DNA from: an uncultured Pseudomonadota bacterium
Lineage (GTDB): Bacteria > Pseudomonadota > Alphaproteobacteria > Rs-D84
Length of the DNA: 64,000 nt
Assembly (NCBI GenBank): GCA_937885575.1
Contig: CALABO010000017.1
Span: 1 to 64,000 of the forward strand
Direction of reading: 5' to 3'
The position numbers and the translations under genes were made by a program. The notes beneath the pieces were generated by a model. It did not search any database. It saw nothing but the letters and a program-made list of their open reading frames with translations, and was not told the origin of the DNA. Numbering within the stretch: the first letter of the stretch is position 1; every line of letters begins with the position of its first letter. This document shows, one piece after another, positions 8,459-17,745 of the stretch.

Positions 8459-11400
8459 ATGACAAATATGTTGCAAAAGATATTTGGGCAAATTGAAACA
8501 AGGGAACAATTTGATGCGCTGCGTGTGACGATTGCATCGCCAGAGGAAATTCTTTCCTGGTCCCATGGCGAAGTCACAAAGCCAGAGACGATAAACTATC
8601 ATTCGTTGAAACCGGAACCGGATGGATTGTTCTGTCAAAAGATTTTTGGGCCGGTCAAAGATTACGAATGCGCATGCGGAAAGTATAAAAGAATCAAATT
8701 CCGCGGTGTCATCTGCGAACGTTGCGGGGTCGAAGTTGGTTCATCGTCTGTGCGTCGTGAACGTATGGGACATATCAAATTGGCGATGCCGGTTGCGCAT
8801 ACTTGGTTCCTGCGTGAAGGTAAAATTGCAACATTGTTGAACAACCTTTCGCAGAAAAAGTTGGAACAGGTTGTTTCCTATGATGCGTATATTGTCATTG
8901 AACCGGGCCTTACGAACCTTAAACAATATGATGTGATTAGTGAAGATGAATATCGCGCCGCGGTCGAAGAATACGGCCCAGATGCGTTCCGCGTTGGTAT
9001 CGGTGCCGAAGGTGTGCGCAGTATTATCGCAAACCTTGATATGGGCGATGAAAGGACACGTCTGCGTGCGGAATTGGCGGAAACAAAATCCGAAGCCAAA
9101 CGCAAATCTATTATGAAGCAATTGAAATTGGTAGAGGCGTTCTTGGATTCAAAAACCGAACCGCAATGGATGTTGCCGGATATTATCCCGGTTATTCCGC
9201 CGGATATGCGTCCGTTGGTCACATTGGATGCGGGTCATGTTGCGGCATCTGATTTGAACGATTTGTATCGTCGTGTGATTATTCGTAACAATCGTTTGAA
9301 ACGGTTTATGGAAATGCATGCGCCTGAAATCATTGTCCGTAATGAAAAGCGTATGTTGCAAGAAGCCGTTGATTCTTTGTTTGATAACGAGCACAAGGCG
9401 CGTCCGATGGTTTCGCAAAATCGCCGCCCACTTAAATCATTGTCGGGTGCGTTGCATGGTAAATCTGGGCGTTTCCGTATGCATATGCTTGGTAAACGTG
9501 TGGATTATTCCGGACGTAGCGTGATTGTGTCCGGCCCATCGTTAAAGATGCACCAGGTTGGCTTGCCCAAGGCGATGGCACTGGAACTGTTCAAACCGTT
9601 TGTGTTTGCACGTTTGATGGCGGGTGATTATGCCAACACATTAAAGACCGCACGTAAAATGGTTGAAAACGGTGAACCGGTTGTGTGGGACATTTTGGAA
9701 AAGGTTATCCATGAACATCCGGTCTTGCTGAACCGTGCGCCGACGTTGCACCGTTTGTCACTTTTGGCATTTGAACCCGTTTTAATCGAAGGCAAGGCAA
9801 TTCGTCTGCACCCGTTGGTTTGTGCGGGATTTAACGCCGACTTTGACGGTGACCAAATGGCTGTGCACGTTCCAATTTCGTTAGAGGCGCAATTAGAGGC
9901 ACGTACATTGATGCTTTCGACCAATAACATCTTGTCGCCGGCAAATGGTCAACCAATGACCGTTCCGTCCCAAGATATGGTGTTGGGTATTTACTATATT
10001 TCGTTGATGGATGGCGAACATACCGAAAAATCGCCACGTTTCAGCAATATGGACGAAGTCGAAATGGCATTGGAAAACAAGTCCATTACGTTGCACACGC
10101 CAATTGTTGCGCGCATCAATGGCAAGATATACAAAACAACCGCGGGTCGTATGATTATCGGTCAATTGTTGCCAAAGTCCGACAATATGCCGTTCGATTT
10201 GGTGAACAAGGTTATGGGTCAACCGGATATCAAGGCGTTGTTGTCAACAACATATGAACGTTGCGGTGACAAGGCGATGATTCTGCTTGCCGATGCGTTA
10301 AAGAATACTGGCTTTGAACAGGCGGCACGCAGTGGTATTTCAATCGGATACGAAGATGTCGTTATTCCCGAAGAAAAAGAACAAATGATTGCCGATACCG
10401 AAGAGGCCGCAAAAGATATCGAAGATCAATATCAAAACGGTTTGTTGTCGGCGGGCGAACGTTATAACAAATTGATTGACCTTTGGTCGAAAACGACCGA
10501 CCGTCTTGGCGATTTGTCGTTTGCGGCACTTGGTAAATCCGAAGGTGACAATTGGAATTCCATCTATATGATGGCTGATTCCAAGGCGCGTGGTTCCAAA
10601 CGTCAGATTCAACAGCTTGCCGGTATGCGTGGTATGATGTCAAAGCCCGACGGTTCGATTATCGAAGTTCCGATTATTTCGAACTTTAAGGAAGGTTTGA
10701 CCATGGCGGAATACTTTACATCAACGCACGGTGCGCGCAAGGGTCTGTCGGATACCGCGTTGAAAACGGCCCAGGCGGGTTATTTGACACGTCGTTTGGT
10801 TGACTTGGCATTGAATACCGTTATTACCGAACACGATTGCGGAACCAAAGAATTCATCACCGCAAAACCGGTGTACCAGGGCAGTACGCTGTCCGTTCCG
10901 CTTGGTGATGTCGTTTTGGGCCGCACCGTGGCGCATGATGTTATTCACCCGATTACCAAAGAAGTTATCGTCCCGGCTGGTGAATTGGTGACCAAGGCCG
11001 CCGCGCGTAAGATAAACGAATCTGGTCTGCCCAGTGTCGATGTGCGCAGTGTTCTTACCTGTTGCAGTGACGGTCTGTGTGCAAAATGCTATGGTATGGA
11101 CTTGTCGCGTCAGTCATTGGTTCATGTGGGCGAAGCCGTCGGCGTTGTCGCAGGTCAATCCATTGGTGAACCAGGAACCCAGTTGACACTTCGTACCTTC
11201 CACATTGGTGGTATTGCGTCGGGCGGAACCGAAAGTCACTATATCGAAGTTCCGGTCGCCGGCAAGATTAAATTGATTGGTGTGAACACAATTAAAAATT
11301 CTGCGGGTCGTGTGGTTGTTCTTTCGCGTAATGGGAAAATCGCGGTTGAATCGCCGTCTGGTGAAGAATTGTTTAGTTGCGGTTTGCCGTACGCATCTAT

Positions 11401-12568
11401 GTTGATTGTGAACGAAGGCGACAGTGTCGAAAAAGGTGCCAAGGTTGCTGAATGGGATCCATATTCCAACACAATCATCGCGGAAAAAGACGGTATTGTG
11501 AACTTTAACGATTTGGTCGAAAATGTTTCGTTCCAAGAAGAAGTTGACGCAACAACCGGTATTGTTTCGCGCAAGGTTATCAATTGGAAACTGAACACGA
11601 AAAAGGCAATGCAACCAGCAATCCGTTTGGTAAATGAAAAGGGCGATATCCTTTCGCTTGGCGGGAAAAAGGTTGCGGAATATTTGCTGCCTATCCATTC
11701 TGTTTTGAACGTTGCGAACGGCGCAACGGTTGCGGCGGGTGATGTCTTGGCACGCATCCCGGTTCAGGCAAAGCGTACGGGCGATATTACCGGTGGTTTA
11801 CCGCGGGTTGAGGAATTATTGGAAGTTCGTCGTCCATCCAACCCCGCATTGCTTGCGGAAATTGATGGAACGGTCGAATTGGAAGATGCAAAATCAAAAA
11901 TCATTATCCGTATTGAACCCGATGACGGAACCGCGCCGGTCGAATATGCGGTGCCAAAGGGAACAAACCTGTTGGTGCGCAGTGGCGATACTGTCAAAAA
12001 GGCGGATAAATTGGTCGATGGTGACCCGGTCCCGCAAGATATCTTGCGTATTTTGGGGCAAAAGGCACTTGCGACATTTATGGTTGAACAAATTCAACAG
12101 GTTTACCGGCTTCAGGGTGTGTCCATCAACGATAAACATATCGAAATTTTGATTCGTGAAATGACGCGTCGTGTGGAAATCACCGACCCCGGCGACACAA
12201 GTTTCCTGACCGGACACGTTGTTGACCGCGTTGATTTCGAAGAAGAAAACGCACGTGTTGTCCACGATGGTGGTCGCCCGGCAACCGCATCTCAGGTTCT
12301 GGTCGGTCTTACCCGTGCGTCGCTTACCACACGTTCGTTCATATCGAATGCGTCGTTCCAACAAACGACCAAGGTTTTGGTGGATGCGGCAATCAATGGT
12401 TCAACCGATAAATTGGTCGGTATAAATGAAAACGTGATTGTTGGTCGTCTTATTCCGATTGGAACGGGCGCATACGTCCGTCGCGTGCGTGAAATTGCGC
12501 GGGCCGAAGAAAAGGCCGAACGCATCGCACGTGAAGGTGGCGAAAACCAACAATTGCTGGACTTATAG
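8459..12568 (+). CDS. rpoC: DNA-directed RNA polymerase subunit beta'
   Basis: This is the second large catalytic subunit, holding the active-site magnesium. The 1369-residue product contains the N-terminal zinc-binding CACGKYKRIKFRGVICERC motif (about residues 71-90), the absolutely conserved NADFDGDQM with metal-chelating D461, D463 and D465, and the second zinc site (CCSDGLCAKCYG, about residue 867). The C-terminus keeps FISNASFQQTTKVL. AAGGAG precedes ATG 8459. The stop codon overlaps a hairpin (12567-12588) that begins the downstream U repeat, so transcription probably ends or is attenuated there. Confidence 0.97.
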   Translation: MTNMLQKIFGQIETREQFDALRVTIASPEEILSWSHGEVTKPETINYHSLKPEPDGLFCQKIFGPVKDYECACGKYKRIKFRGVICERCGVEVGSSSVRRERMGHIKLAMPVAHTWFLREGKIATLLNNLSQKKLEQVVSYDAYIVIEPGLTNLKQYDVISEDEYRAAVEEYGPDAFRVGIGAEGVRSIIANLDMGDERTRLRAELAETKSEAKRKSIMKQLKLVEAFLDSKTEPQWMLPDIIPVIPPDMRPLVTLDAGHVAASDLNDLYRRVIIRNNRLKRFMEMHAPEIIVRNEKRMLQEAVDSLFDNEHKARPMVSQNRRPLKSLSGALHGKSGRFRMHMLGKRVDYSGRSVIVSGPSLKMHQVGLPKAMALELFKPFVFARLMAGDYANTLKTARKMVENGEPVVWDILEKVIHEHPVLLNRAPTLHRLSLLAFEPVLIEGKAIRLHPLVCAGFNADFDGDQMAVHVPISLEAQLEARTLMLSTNNILSPANGQPMTVPSQDMVLGIYYISLMDGEHTEKSPRFSNMDEVEMALENKSITLHTPIVARINGKIYKTTAGRMIIGQLLPKSDNMPFDLVNKVMGQPDIKALLSTTYERCGDKAMILLADALKNTGFEQAARSGISIGYEDVVIPEEKEQMIADTEEAAKDIEDQYQNGLLSAGERYNKLIDLWSKTTDRLGDLSFAALGKSEGDNWNSIYMMADSKARGSKRQIQQLAGMRGMMSKPDGSIIEVPIISNFKEGLTMAEYFTSTHGARKGLSDTALKTAQAGYLTRRLVDLALNTVITEHDCGTKEFITAKPVYQGSTLSVPLGDVVLGRTVAHDVIHPITKEVIVPAGELVTKAAARKINESGLPSVDVRSVLTCCSDGLCAKCYGMDLSRQSLVHVGEAVGVVAGQSIGEPGTQLTLRTFHIGGIASGGTESHYIEVPVAGKIKLIGVNTIKNSAGRVVVLSRNGKIAVESPSGEELFSCGLPYASMLIVNEGDSVEKGAKVAEWDPYSNTIIAEKDGIVNFNDLVENVSFQEEVDATTGIVSRKVINWKLNTKKAMQPAIRLVNEKGDILSLGGKKVAEYLLPIHSVLNVANGATVAAGDVLARIPVQAKRTGDITGGLPRVEELLEVRRPSNPALLAEIDGTVELEDAKSKIIIRIEPDDGTAPVEYAVPKGTNLLVRSGDTVKKADKLVDGDPVPQDILRILGQKALATFMVEQIQQVYRLQGVSINDKHIEILIREMTRRVEITDPGDTSFLTGHVVDRVDFEEENARVVHDGGRPATASQVLVGLTRASLTTRSFISNASFQQTTKVLVDAAINGSTDKLVGINENVIVGRLIPIGTGAYVRRVREIARAEEKAERIAREGGENQQLLDL

Positions 12569-12647
12569 GGGAACACAAAAGTTCCCCTCTGGCTAGAGGG
12601 GTGCCCGAAGGGCGGGGGGTCGCTCTCTCACTAACCACTAACACTAA
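12567..12647 (+). repeat. Single U element (12581-12623) plus T-type tract after rpoC
   Basis: The U unit contains the palindrome CCCCTCT-GGCT-AGAGGGG (12584-12601), a small variable hairpin GCCC-GAA-GGGC (12603-12613) and the tail GGGGGGTCGC. Its first arm can instead pair with AGGGGAAC at 12567-12574, giving two mutually exclusive hairpins at the rpoC stop. It is followed by CACTAACCACTAACACTAA, which abuts the next ATG. Confidence 0.8.
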
Positions 12648-13046
12648 ATGACTTCCAAACCTGCAATCTTTTGTGATATTGATGGCGTGGTGTCCAAGAA
12701 ATGGGCAATTCCCGATTATGACCGTTTCGGCGAACCAAACCCGAATATGATACGGGTTCTGGAATCACTTGGGCGGGATTTTACAATCGTCTTTATAACG
12801 GGTCGTTGGGCCATGGGCCAGGCCAAGGTTGACGCATTCATCGATGGATTGCTGCCGAACATTAAAAAAATCGTGTTCTGCAAGCCGCACGATTACCCCG
12901 GCACAACGGCGGAATATAAATTGGCAAAGATAAAGGAATTGGAATCGGACGGGTATAAATTTTATATGGGCCTGGACGACCACAGCGCGGTAATCGGCCT
13001 TATGCACAATCACGGCATGTTCGTCGCCAAGGTGATAAGTGACTAG
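12648..13046 (+). CDS. HAD-superfamily phosphatase, polynucleotide-kinase 3'-phosphatase-like
   Basis: The 132-residue product is a compact haloacid-dehalogenase phosphatase. Visible motifs are I with nucleophile D10 and acid D12 (FCDIDGVV), II in FITGRW (T about residue 53), III lysine in FCKPHDYP, and IV D110-D111 in GLDDHS. The absence of a large cap domain and the PxYDRFGEP/GRW layout recall the phosphatase half of T4 polynucleotide kinase and similar small HAD proteins, but the substrate is unknown. The ATG directly abuts the T-type repeat and has no Shine-Dalgarno sequence, although motif I is so close to the start that no shorter start is possible. It may read through from rpoC. Confidence 0.7.
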   Translation: MTSKPAIFCDIDGVVSKKWAIPDYDRFGEPNPNMIRVLESLGRDFTIVFITGRWAMGQAKVDAFIDGLLPNIKKIVFCKPHDYPGTTAEYKLAKIKELESDGYKFYMGLDDHSAVIGLMHNHGMFVAKVISD

Positions 13047-13098
13047 AAATCTTTGGAGCAGAGAGTGTTAAAGTTCAATAACACCAAAAGGATAAAAA

Positions 13099-13716
13099 AT
13101 GACACAAAAAGACAAAAACGATATCATTCAGGAAATAAAAAATTTGGTATTAAATTATTACAAACGCGTTATTCGTGTATCTACCGATTATAACATAATC
13201 ACAATTGGTCGTTTGCAAATTGAAAACTTGAATTGGGAATGGCGCCCAGAGGGCTCAAAACAACTTTCAACATATCTTATGTGGGACCCGTATGATTGGA
13301 TGTCTCCGGCACCGTTTAACAAATTCGTGGGTAATTTTGTTGTCACAAAATATGGTCTAAGTTATCGTGAAAAACCCTTGACTTTTGCATCCTATACCCC
13401 ATTGTGGGAACCGGAAACCCCCAAAGAACAACAGGCCCAGATAATGGCAAAAGAAATAACCAGAATGCAGAAAGAGGGCGCAAAAAAATGTGAGAATGGT
13501 ATCGAGGTTATTCCAGAATCGCCATTATGGGATACGGTGCATTCGTTATCAACCACCGCCAGAAATACATTTAGAACTTTGCTTGGGCAAAAAGTGCAAG
13601 ATTTGGAAGCGCGTGGTATTAAGTATGATGGTGAAAAAGTTTTGGATGCCGGTGTTCAGGTCACATCCGAAATAGCCGCACTTGTAAAGAAACTTGGCAA
13701 TCAAATCACCCACTAA
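13099..13716 (+). CDS. Hypothetical cytoplasmic protein
   Basis: The 205-residue product has no signal peptide or membrane segment and matches no family I recognise. The N-terminal half is rich in aromatic residues (tryptophan-containing stretches such as NWEWRPEG and DPYDWMSP, about residues 42-75). The C-terminal half looks helical and charged, ending in a segment with ARGIKYDGEKVLDAGVQV. AAAAGGATAAAA precedes the ATG, the usual Shine-Dalgarno in this window. It sits between the HAD phosphatase and rpmF. The stop codon runs directly into a T-type repeat. It may be a lineage-specific gene. Confidence 0.6.
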   Translation: MTQKDKNDIIQEIKNLVLNYYKRVIRVSTDYNIITIGRLQIENLNWEWRPEGSKQLSTYLMWDPYDWMSPAPFNKFVGNFVVTKYGLSYREKPLTFASYTPLWEPETPKEQQAQIMAKEITRMQKEGAKKCENGIEVIPESPLWDTVHSLSTTARNTFRTLLGQKVQDLEARGIKYDGEKVLDAGVQVTSEIAALVKKLGNQITH

Positions 13717-13784
13717 CCACTAGCCACTAACACCCGTCGCGGCATGACCGCGCCGCGGTCGTGACGGACTAACCACTAATCACA
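13711..13784 (+). repeat. Nested palindrome flanked by T-type tracts
   Basis: A palindrome with outer arms CCGTC/GACGG (13734-13738 with 13763-13767) and inner arms ATGACCGCG/CGCGGTCGT (13744-13752 with 13754-13762, one wobble) is bracketed on both sides by CACTAACCACTA-type heptamers. It lies in the gap between the hypothetical gene and the rpmF promoter. Confidence 0.75.
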
Positions 13785-13793
13785 ATTTTTTTC

Positions 13794-13821
13794 TTGCAAA
13801 TGGGCAAGAATTGAATAGAAT
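13794..13821 (+). promoter_or_regulatory. Promoter for rpmF-plsX
   Basis: TTGCAA at 13794-13799 and TAGAAT at 13816-13821 are 16 bases apart and lie about 30 bases before the rpmF start, immediately downstream of a palindromic repeat. Confidence 0.5.
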
Positions 13822-13850
13822 TAACAACCGACAAATAAAAAGGATAGAAC

Positions 13851-14000
13851 ATGGCAACGCCAAGAAGTAAAACCAGCAAAGCGCGCAGCGCACAACGTCG
13901 TTCACATGATGCATTGGCAACTATGCCGTGCGGCGTGTGCAAAACATGTGGCGAAAAGAAACGCCCACATCACATCTGCCCGGCTTGCGGTGCAAAATAA
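13851..14000 (+). CDS. rpmF: 50S ribosomal protein L32
   Basis: The 49-residue basic protein begins MATPRSKTSKARSAQRRSHD, the L32 N-terminal signature (usually preceded by A-V-P-K-x-K/R). It has the zinc-ribbon cysteines CGVCKTCG ... CPACG, indicating the zinc-binding (C+) form. An AAAAAGGATAG Shine-Dalgarno precedes the ATG at 13851. It lies 63 bases upstream of plsX, the conserved rpmF-plsX pairing that couples ribosome and membrane-lipid synthesis in many bacteria. Confidence 0.95.
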   Translation: MATPRSKTSKARSAQRRSHDALATMPCGVCKTCGEKKRPHHICPACGAK

Positions 14001-14063
14001 TAGCAAAATAAAAATATGTGCAGATTTGGCGCATTTTTGTGCCGTCTGCATTTTTAATACGCT

Positions 14064-15125
14064 ATGACCGACGAAACAAAGAAAATTATTGCGATTGATG
14101 CGATGGGCGGCGACCGTGGGCCGGCCGCGGTGCTGGGGGGTATAAATCAGTTTTTGTACCAGCACGGCGAATCGCACACTTTTTTCCGTATTTTCGGCGA
14201 TGAAAAACTGTTGCGCAAATTGCTTGCGAAATATCCGCGTGTTGCGCGTAATTCCACGGTGATTGATGCGCCGGATGTTATTCGTGGCACGGATAAAATT
14301 CGTGATGTAATCCGCCATGCGCAAAATACTTCGATGTATATGGCGATAAAGGACGTGCGCGAAGGAAATTCCGCCGCGGTGGTTAGTTCCGGAAACACCG
14401 GCGTTTTAATGTCGCTTTCGAAACTTGCACTCAAGACCGTTGATGGGATTTCGCGGCCGGCGATTACGACAATGTTGCCGTCGGGTGCGGGCGATTCGCG
14501 TGTGGTCGTGCTTGATTTGGGTGCAAATGTACAATGCGATGCGGAAAACCTGTTTGACTTTGCAATTTTGGGCAGTGTTTATGCCGAAATCATCGGTAAA
14601 ATGTCACGTCCGAAACTGGGGGTGCTAAATATCGGCGAAGAAGAAACCAAGGGCAACGAAACATTGCAACATATAAACAAATTGCTGACCGCGCACCGTG
14701 CGGAATTACCGTTCGAATACCTTGGGTTTGTGGAACCTACGGACATCAGTGCCGGCCGGGTCCAGGTTGTAGTCACCGACGGATTTACCGGCAACATCGT
14801 TTTGAAAACTGTCGAAGGTACGGCGAAACTTATCAAACGCGTTATATCTGAAAATATGAAGAAATCGTGGCTTGCGATAATCGGTGCGTTTTTCCTGGTG
14901 CACGTGTTCAAACGGTTAAAACATAAAATCGATCCGCGTTCCTATGCGGGCGCGACATTTTTGGGGTTAAAGGGTTTTGTTGTTAAAACACACGGAAATT
15001 CGGATGCGCTGGCGTTCGCAAATGCGATACAATATGCGTCTGAATTCGCAAAAAAAGATTTGAACGATATAATCGGCGGCCGTGTTGCGAACCTTGGCCA
15101 CATACGCGCGGAATTACCAGAATAA
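14064..15125 (+). CDS. plsX: Phosphate acyltransferase PlsX
   Basis: PlsX converts acyl-ACP and phosphate to acyl-phosphate, the acyl donor for PlsY in the first step of phospholipid synthesis, at the inner face of the membrane. The 353-residue product has the family length and the N-terminal signature IAIDAMGGDRGP (residues 8-19), SSGNTGVLMS (about 112-121) and GVLNIGEEETKGNE (about 188-201). A hydrophobic/basic stretch around residues 270-290 fits the membrane-association region. It follows rpmF in the standard order; no fabH is found downstream. Instead a convergent reverse-strand gene follows. Confidence 0.96.
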   Translation: MTDETKKIIAIDAMGGDRGPAAVLGGINQFLYQHGESHTFFRIFGDEKLLRKLLAKYPRVARNSTVIDAPDVIRGTDKIRDVIRHAQNTSMYMAIKDVREGNSAAVVSSGNTGVLMSLSKLALKTVDGISRPAITTMLPSGAGDSRVVVLDLGANVQCDAENLFDFAILGSVYAEIIGKMSRPKLGVLNIGEEETKGNETLQHINKLLTAHRAELPFEYLGFVEPTDISAGRVQVVVTDGFTGNIVLKTVEGTAKLIKRVISENMKKSWLAIIGAFFLVHVFKRLKHKIDPRSYAGATFLGLKGFVVKTHGNSDALAFANAIQYASEFAKKDLNDIIGGRVANLGHIRAELPE

Positions 15126-15148
15126 ATTTTTACCAAACTTGATTTAAC

Positions 15149-15176
15149 AAAAAACATCGCCGGCGGTTGCCCGCCG
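15149..15176 (-). terminator. Intrinsic terminator for the reverse-strand gene at 15221-15559
   Basis: On the reverse strand CGGCGG-GCAA-CCGCCG (15176 to 15161) is followed shortly by six T's (A-run at 15149-15154 on the + strand). It lies 45 bases past the stop codon of the reverse-strand gene and faces plsX. Confidence 0.6.
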
Positions 15177-15220
15177 ACGTGCTCTCCTTCCTTCCGGAAA
15201 CCGGAAACTGTTTTGGGGAC

Positions 15221-15559
15221 TTACGCCGCCATCGCGACCGTCTCACCCGATTTGCCTTCGTCCGCGTCCATTATGCGCTTTGCTTCGGCAAAGACCATTT
15301 CTTTGACGCGCAACGCCAAATCACGTGTTTCAAGTGATTCCGCGGCGACATCGAAATTATCAGTCCGAATTTGCAAAGACACATATGCACCAATCAACGA
15401 CGGGCGCGACAAATCTTCGATCGAACGTGCCGAACCGTTGTGACCGATTTGTAATTCATCGCTAAGTGATACGATTTGCCGGTCGGCGTTTACCCACACG
15501 GTTGTGCTTAACACTTTGTGCAGCGCAATCATGATTTCTTTGATGTTTTTTTGTTGCAT
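15221..15559 (-). CDS. Small hypothetical protein
   Basis: The 112-residue cytoplasmic-looking protein starts MQQKNIKEIMIALHKVLS and is preceded by an excellent AAGGAGGG Shine-Dalgarno (15566-15573). That fixes the start at 15559 rather than at the longer open frame, which runs further upstream through a T-rich non-coding region. It looks mainly alpha-helical with a charged C-terminal half (ALRVKEMVFAEAKRIMDADEGK) and an Ala-rich tail. I recognise no family. It is a single-gene unit with its own terminator; about 257 bases of A/T-rich non-coding DNA separate it from the upstream reverse-strand gene and must contain its promoter. Confidence 0.75.
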   Translation of the reverse strand: MQQKNIKEIMIALHKVLSTTVWVNADRQIVSLSDELQIGHNGSARSIEDLSRPSLIGAYVSLQIRTDNFDVAAESLETRDLALRVKEMVFAEAKRIMDADEGKSGETVAMAA

Positions 15560-15816
15560 GTGTGTCCCTCCTTTCTGGGTGTTAGATTTGAAATTTAGCC
15601 AGAATTTGTATTTACACCGTGTATTTACATTTTGCCGACTAAAATTTCCAAATTGTTTGTTGTTTTGCCCGAAAATCCGCGGTTTTTGCAAAGTTTCGAA
15701 CGTTTTTCCTCTGGTCCCGTTGTCTATACAGAGATGATAGAATAAAAACGAATCGCTGGTCAAGTGAAAAAATAAAAAAAATGAAAAAAAATTAAAAAAT
15801 TTTTAACCGATTGTAT

Positions 15817-17397
15817 TCAGACGAATTTTTCCGGAATAATTTTTGCAACCGTCTTAAAAATGCGTCTAAAAATTGTCGTATCGGGGTCGTGATGATGAAT
15901 TCGTGGTGCGCTATCGCCACTTCGAAACCCCATCCATGTTGTGCGATTATCTTCAATCGTCACATGCCAAGATGTTTTTGTGTCGTCAATAATCATATCG
16001 CGCAGTTTTTCCGCGAATTCCGCGCTTTCAAAGATTGCAACATTTTCAGTATTATAATATGCACTACGCGGGTCCAGGTTGAAACTGCCTATCCATGAAA
16101 TTTTATCATCGAACACAATTGTCTTGCTGTGCATAACTGAAAAACTTGATTGTTTGCGCATGCGGTCGTGCAATTTTCCGCGCCGATTTTCCGCCGAAGA
16201 CATAAATTCATACACATCGATTCCATCGCGAATAAGTTTCCGCCGATATTTTTCCCACTTCCCAAAAACGGTCGGCGCATTTGTTGATGCAAGTGAATTT
16301 GTGACAATCGTGACATGAACGCCGGATTTTTCGCCACGTTGCATCATCTGCATTCCGCCGCGCCCGGGAACAAAGTATGCGGCAGACACGTATGCAGATT
16401 TCTTGGTTGCGTTCCAAAGTTTATTTAGTGTGCGCATAATTTGTCCGCTGTATTTTTCTTTTCGCGACATTGGCATTTGCACCTTGGCCGGCGCGTCAGC
16501 CAAGAATTGTCCGTGCCCCCACGAAAAGTCAAAATTCTTGCGCCCGTATTCACGCACAACCAGTGAAATAATCGTGTTGTATCGTTTAAGGTTTTTTGTT
16601 CCCATTTGTTCTTGGCGCCGGAATTGCCGGTTGAGTTTTTGCATTGCGCGCGCCGAACATGCCTTTGGAATAACGGCCGCCGGCACAGATAATTCATAGT
16701 TCCAATATTCATTAAAACTTTTTGTCGCATCGCGCGTGATATTGCCAATGAACAAAACATCAGTGTCTGAAAAATTCGCGGCGGTTTCAGGCATGAAATA
16801 ATTACTGCCTATATTTCGGCCGCCGGTAATCAGTGCAACATTATCAACGATAAAAAGTTTATTATGCATGCGCGAATTTAACCGATTAAAATCCAAAAGC
16901 ATTTGCGGATAATACAACAACCGCGACCGATGCTTTACGGCATTAAAAATTTTCACTTCGATATTTGGATGTTGGTTCAGCACGATAACATCGGCGATAT
17001 CGGAATTCGTTCCATAGTCATCGATAAGAATCCGCACCTTTACGCCACGGTCGGCGGCGTTTTTAAGTTCGCTAATTAAAACATGTGCGGAAAAATCATT
17101 GCTGTATATATATGTCTGCAAATCGATAGTTTTTGTCGCCATGCGCGCGAACGCGGCACGAATAATAAACGCGGAAAGCCCATCATCAATCAGTGTTGCG
17201 CCACTAACGTTCGCCGCGTCACCAAGTTCTTTTTTATAAACCCGTGCGATGGGTGTATTGATTGGATTATAGTCAAAATCTTTTTCGACAATTTTCGGTT
17301 CATAGTTGCGCAGGCGTTCATCCTTCATACTGGTTGGAATCGCGCAACCGAAAAAAGAAAACCGCGTCCATGGCAAAATTTTTTTTGTCTTTGTCAT
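15817..17397 (-). CDS. Phospholipase-D family protein, cardiolipin-synthase (ClsC)-like
   Basis: The 526-residue protein has two HKD half-sites. The first is H178-x-K180 in RMHNKLFIVDN followed by GGRN; the second is H423-x-K425 in VMHSKTIVFDD followed by GSFNLDPRS. Two HKD motifs with this spacing are characteristic of bacterial cardiolipin synthases and related phosphatidyltransferases, and overall length and the FNLDPRSAYYNTE ending fit the ClsC/YmdC subgroup. The N-terminus (about residues 10-20, with FFGCAIP) could be a lipoprotein signal with Cys lipobox. I take ATG 17397; the longer open frame upstream is read through the U-repeat doublet and is not credible. Substrate specificity cannot be read from sequence alone. 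Confidence 0.85.
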   Translation of the reverse strand: MTKTKKILPWTRFSFFGCAIPTSMKDERLRNYEPKIVEKDFDYNPINTPIARVYKKELGDAANVSGATLIDDGLSAFIIRAAFARMATKTIDLQTYIYSNDFSAHVLISELKNAADRGVKVRILIDDYGTNSDIADVIVLNQHPNIEVKIFNAVKHRSRLLYYPQMLLDFNRLNSRMHNKLFIVDNVALITGGRNIGSNYFMPETAANFSDTDVLFIGNITRDATKSFNEYWNYELSVPAAVIPKACSARAMQKLNRQFRRQEQMGTKNLKRYNTIISLVVREYGRKNFDFSWGHGQFLADAPAKVQMPMSRKEKYSGQIMRTLNKLWNATKKSAYVSAAYFVPGRGGMQMMQRGEKSGVHVTIVTNSLASTNAPTVFGKWEKYRRKLIRDGIDVYEFMSSAENRRGKLHDRMRKQSSFSVMHSKTIVFDDKISWIGSFNLDPRSAYYNTENVAIFESAEFAEKLRDMIIDDTKTSWHVTIEDNRTTWMGFRSGDSAPRIHHHDPDTTIFRRIFKTVAKIIPEKFV

Positions 17398-17494
17398 GCC
17401 TGCATTATACCAATTCGCATTTTTTGTCGCAAGTTTTATTTCCCGCCACAAAATGTCTTTCCCAACGATGTTACCAAATTCAATGACAATATTG

Positions 17495-17636
17495 GCGACA
17501 CCTCCCGGCCCGCTTACGCTGTCGCTACAGCGAGGCCGTACTCCTCTGGCCAGAGGAGAATTTTGCACTCGTCTTGTTGCGGTCCAGGTTCCCCTCTGGC
17601 TAGAGGGGTGCCCTGTGGAACAGGGCGGGGTGTCGC
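17495..17636 (+). repeat. U-element inverted doublet (heads outward), 142 bp
   Basis: GCGACACC at 17495 and GGTGTCGC ending 17636 form the terminal inverted repeats. The left half is a reverse-complement U unit with an enlarged GC-hairpin arm and CTCCTCTGGCCAGAGGAG; the right half is a forward U unit with CCCCTCTGGCTAGAGGGG and GCCCTG-TGGAA-CAGGGC. About 25 unrelated bases separate the halves. It lies in the divergent gap between the PLD gene and the large secreted protein. Confidence 0.85.
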
Positions 17637-17745
17637 AAAGACACAATTCCCAAAACAATCGTTTTTTAGAATGCGTGTTCATTTTTCGCTTGCGTTAAAA
17701 TTCGATAAAATGATAAACTTTACACAAAGGAAGGAAATTTTTACC

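Noticed and set aside
17083..17745. Upstream extension of the giant secreted protein
   Set aside because: It runs antisense to the PLD gene and through the U doublet; the signal peptide and Shine-Dalgarno lie at 17746.
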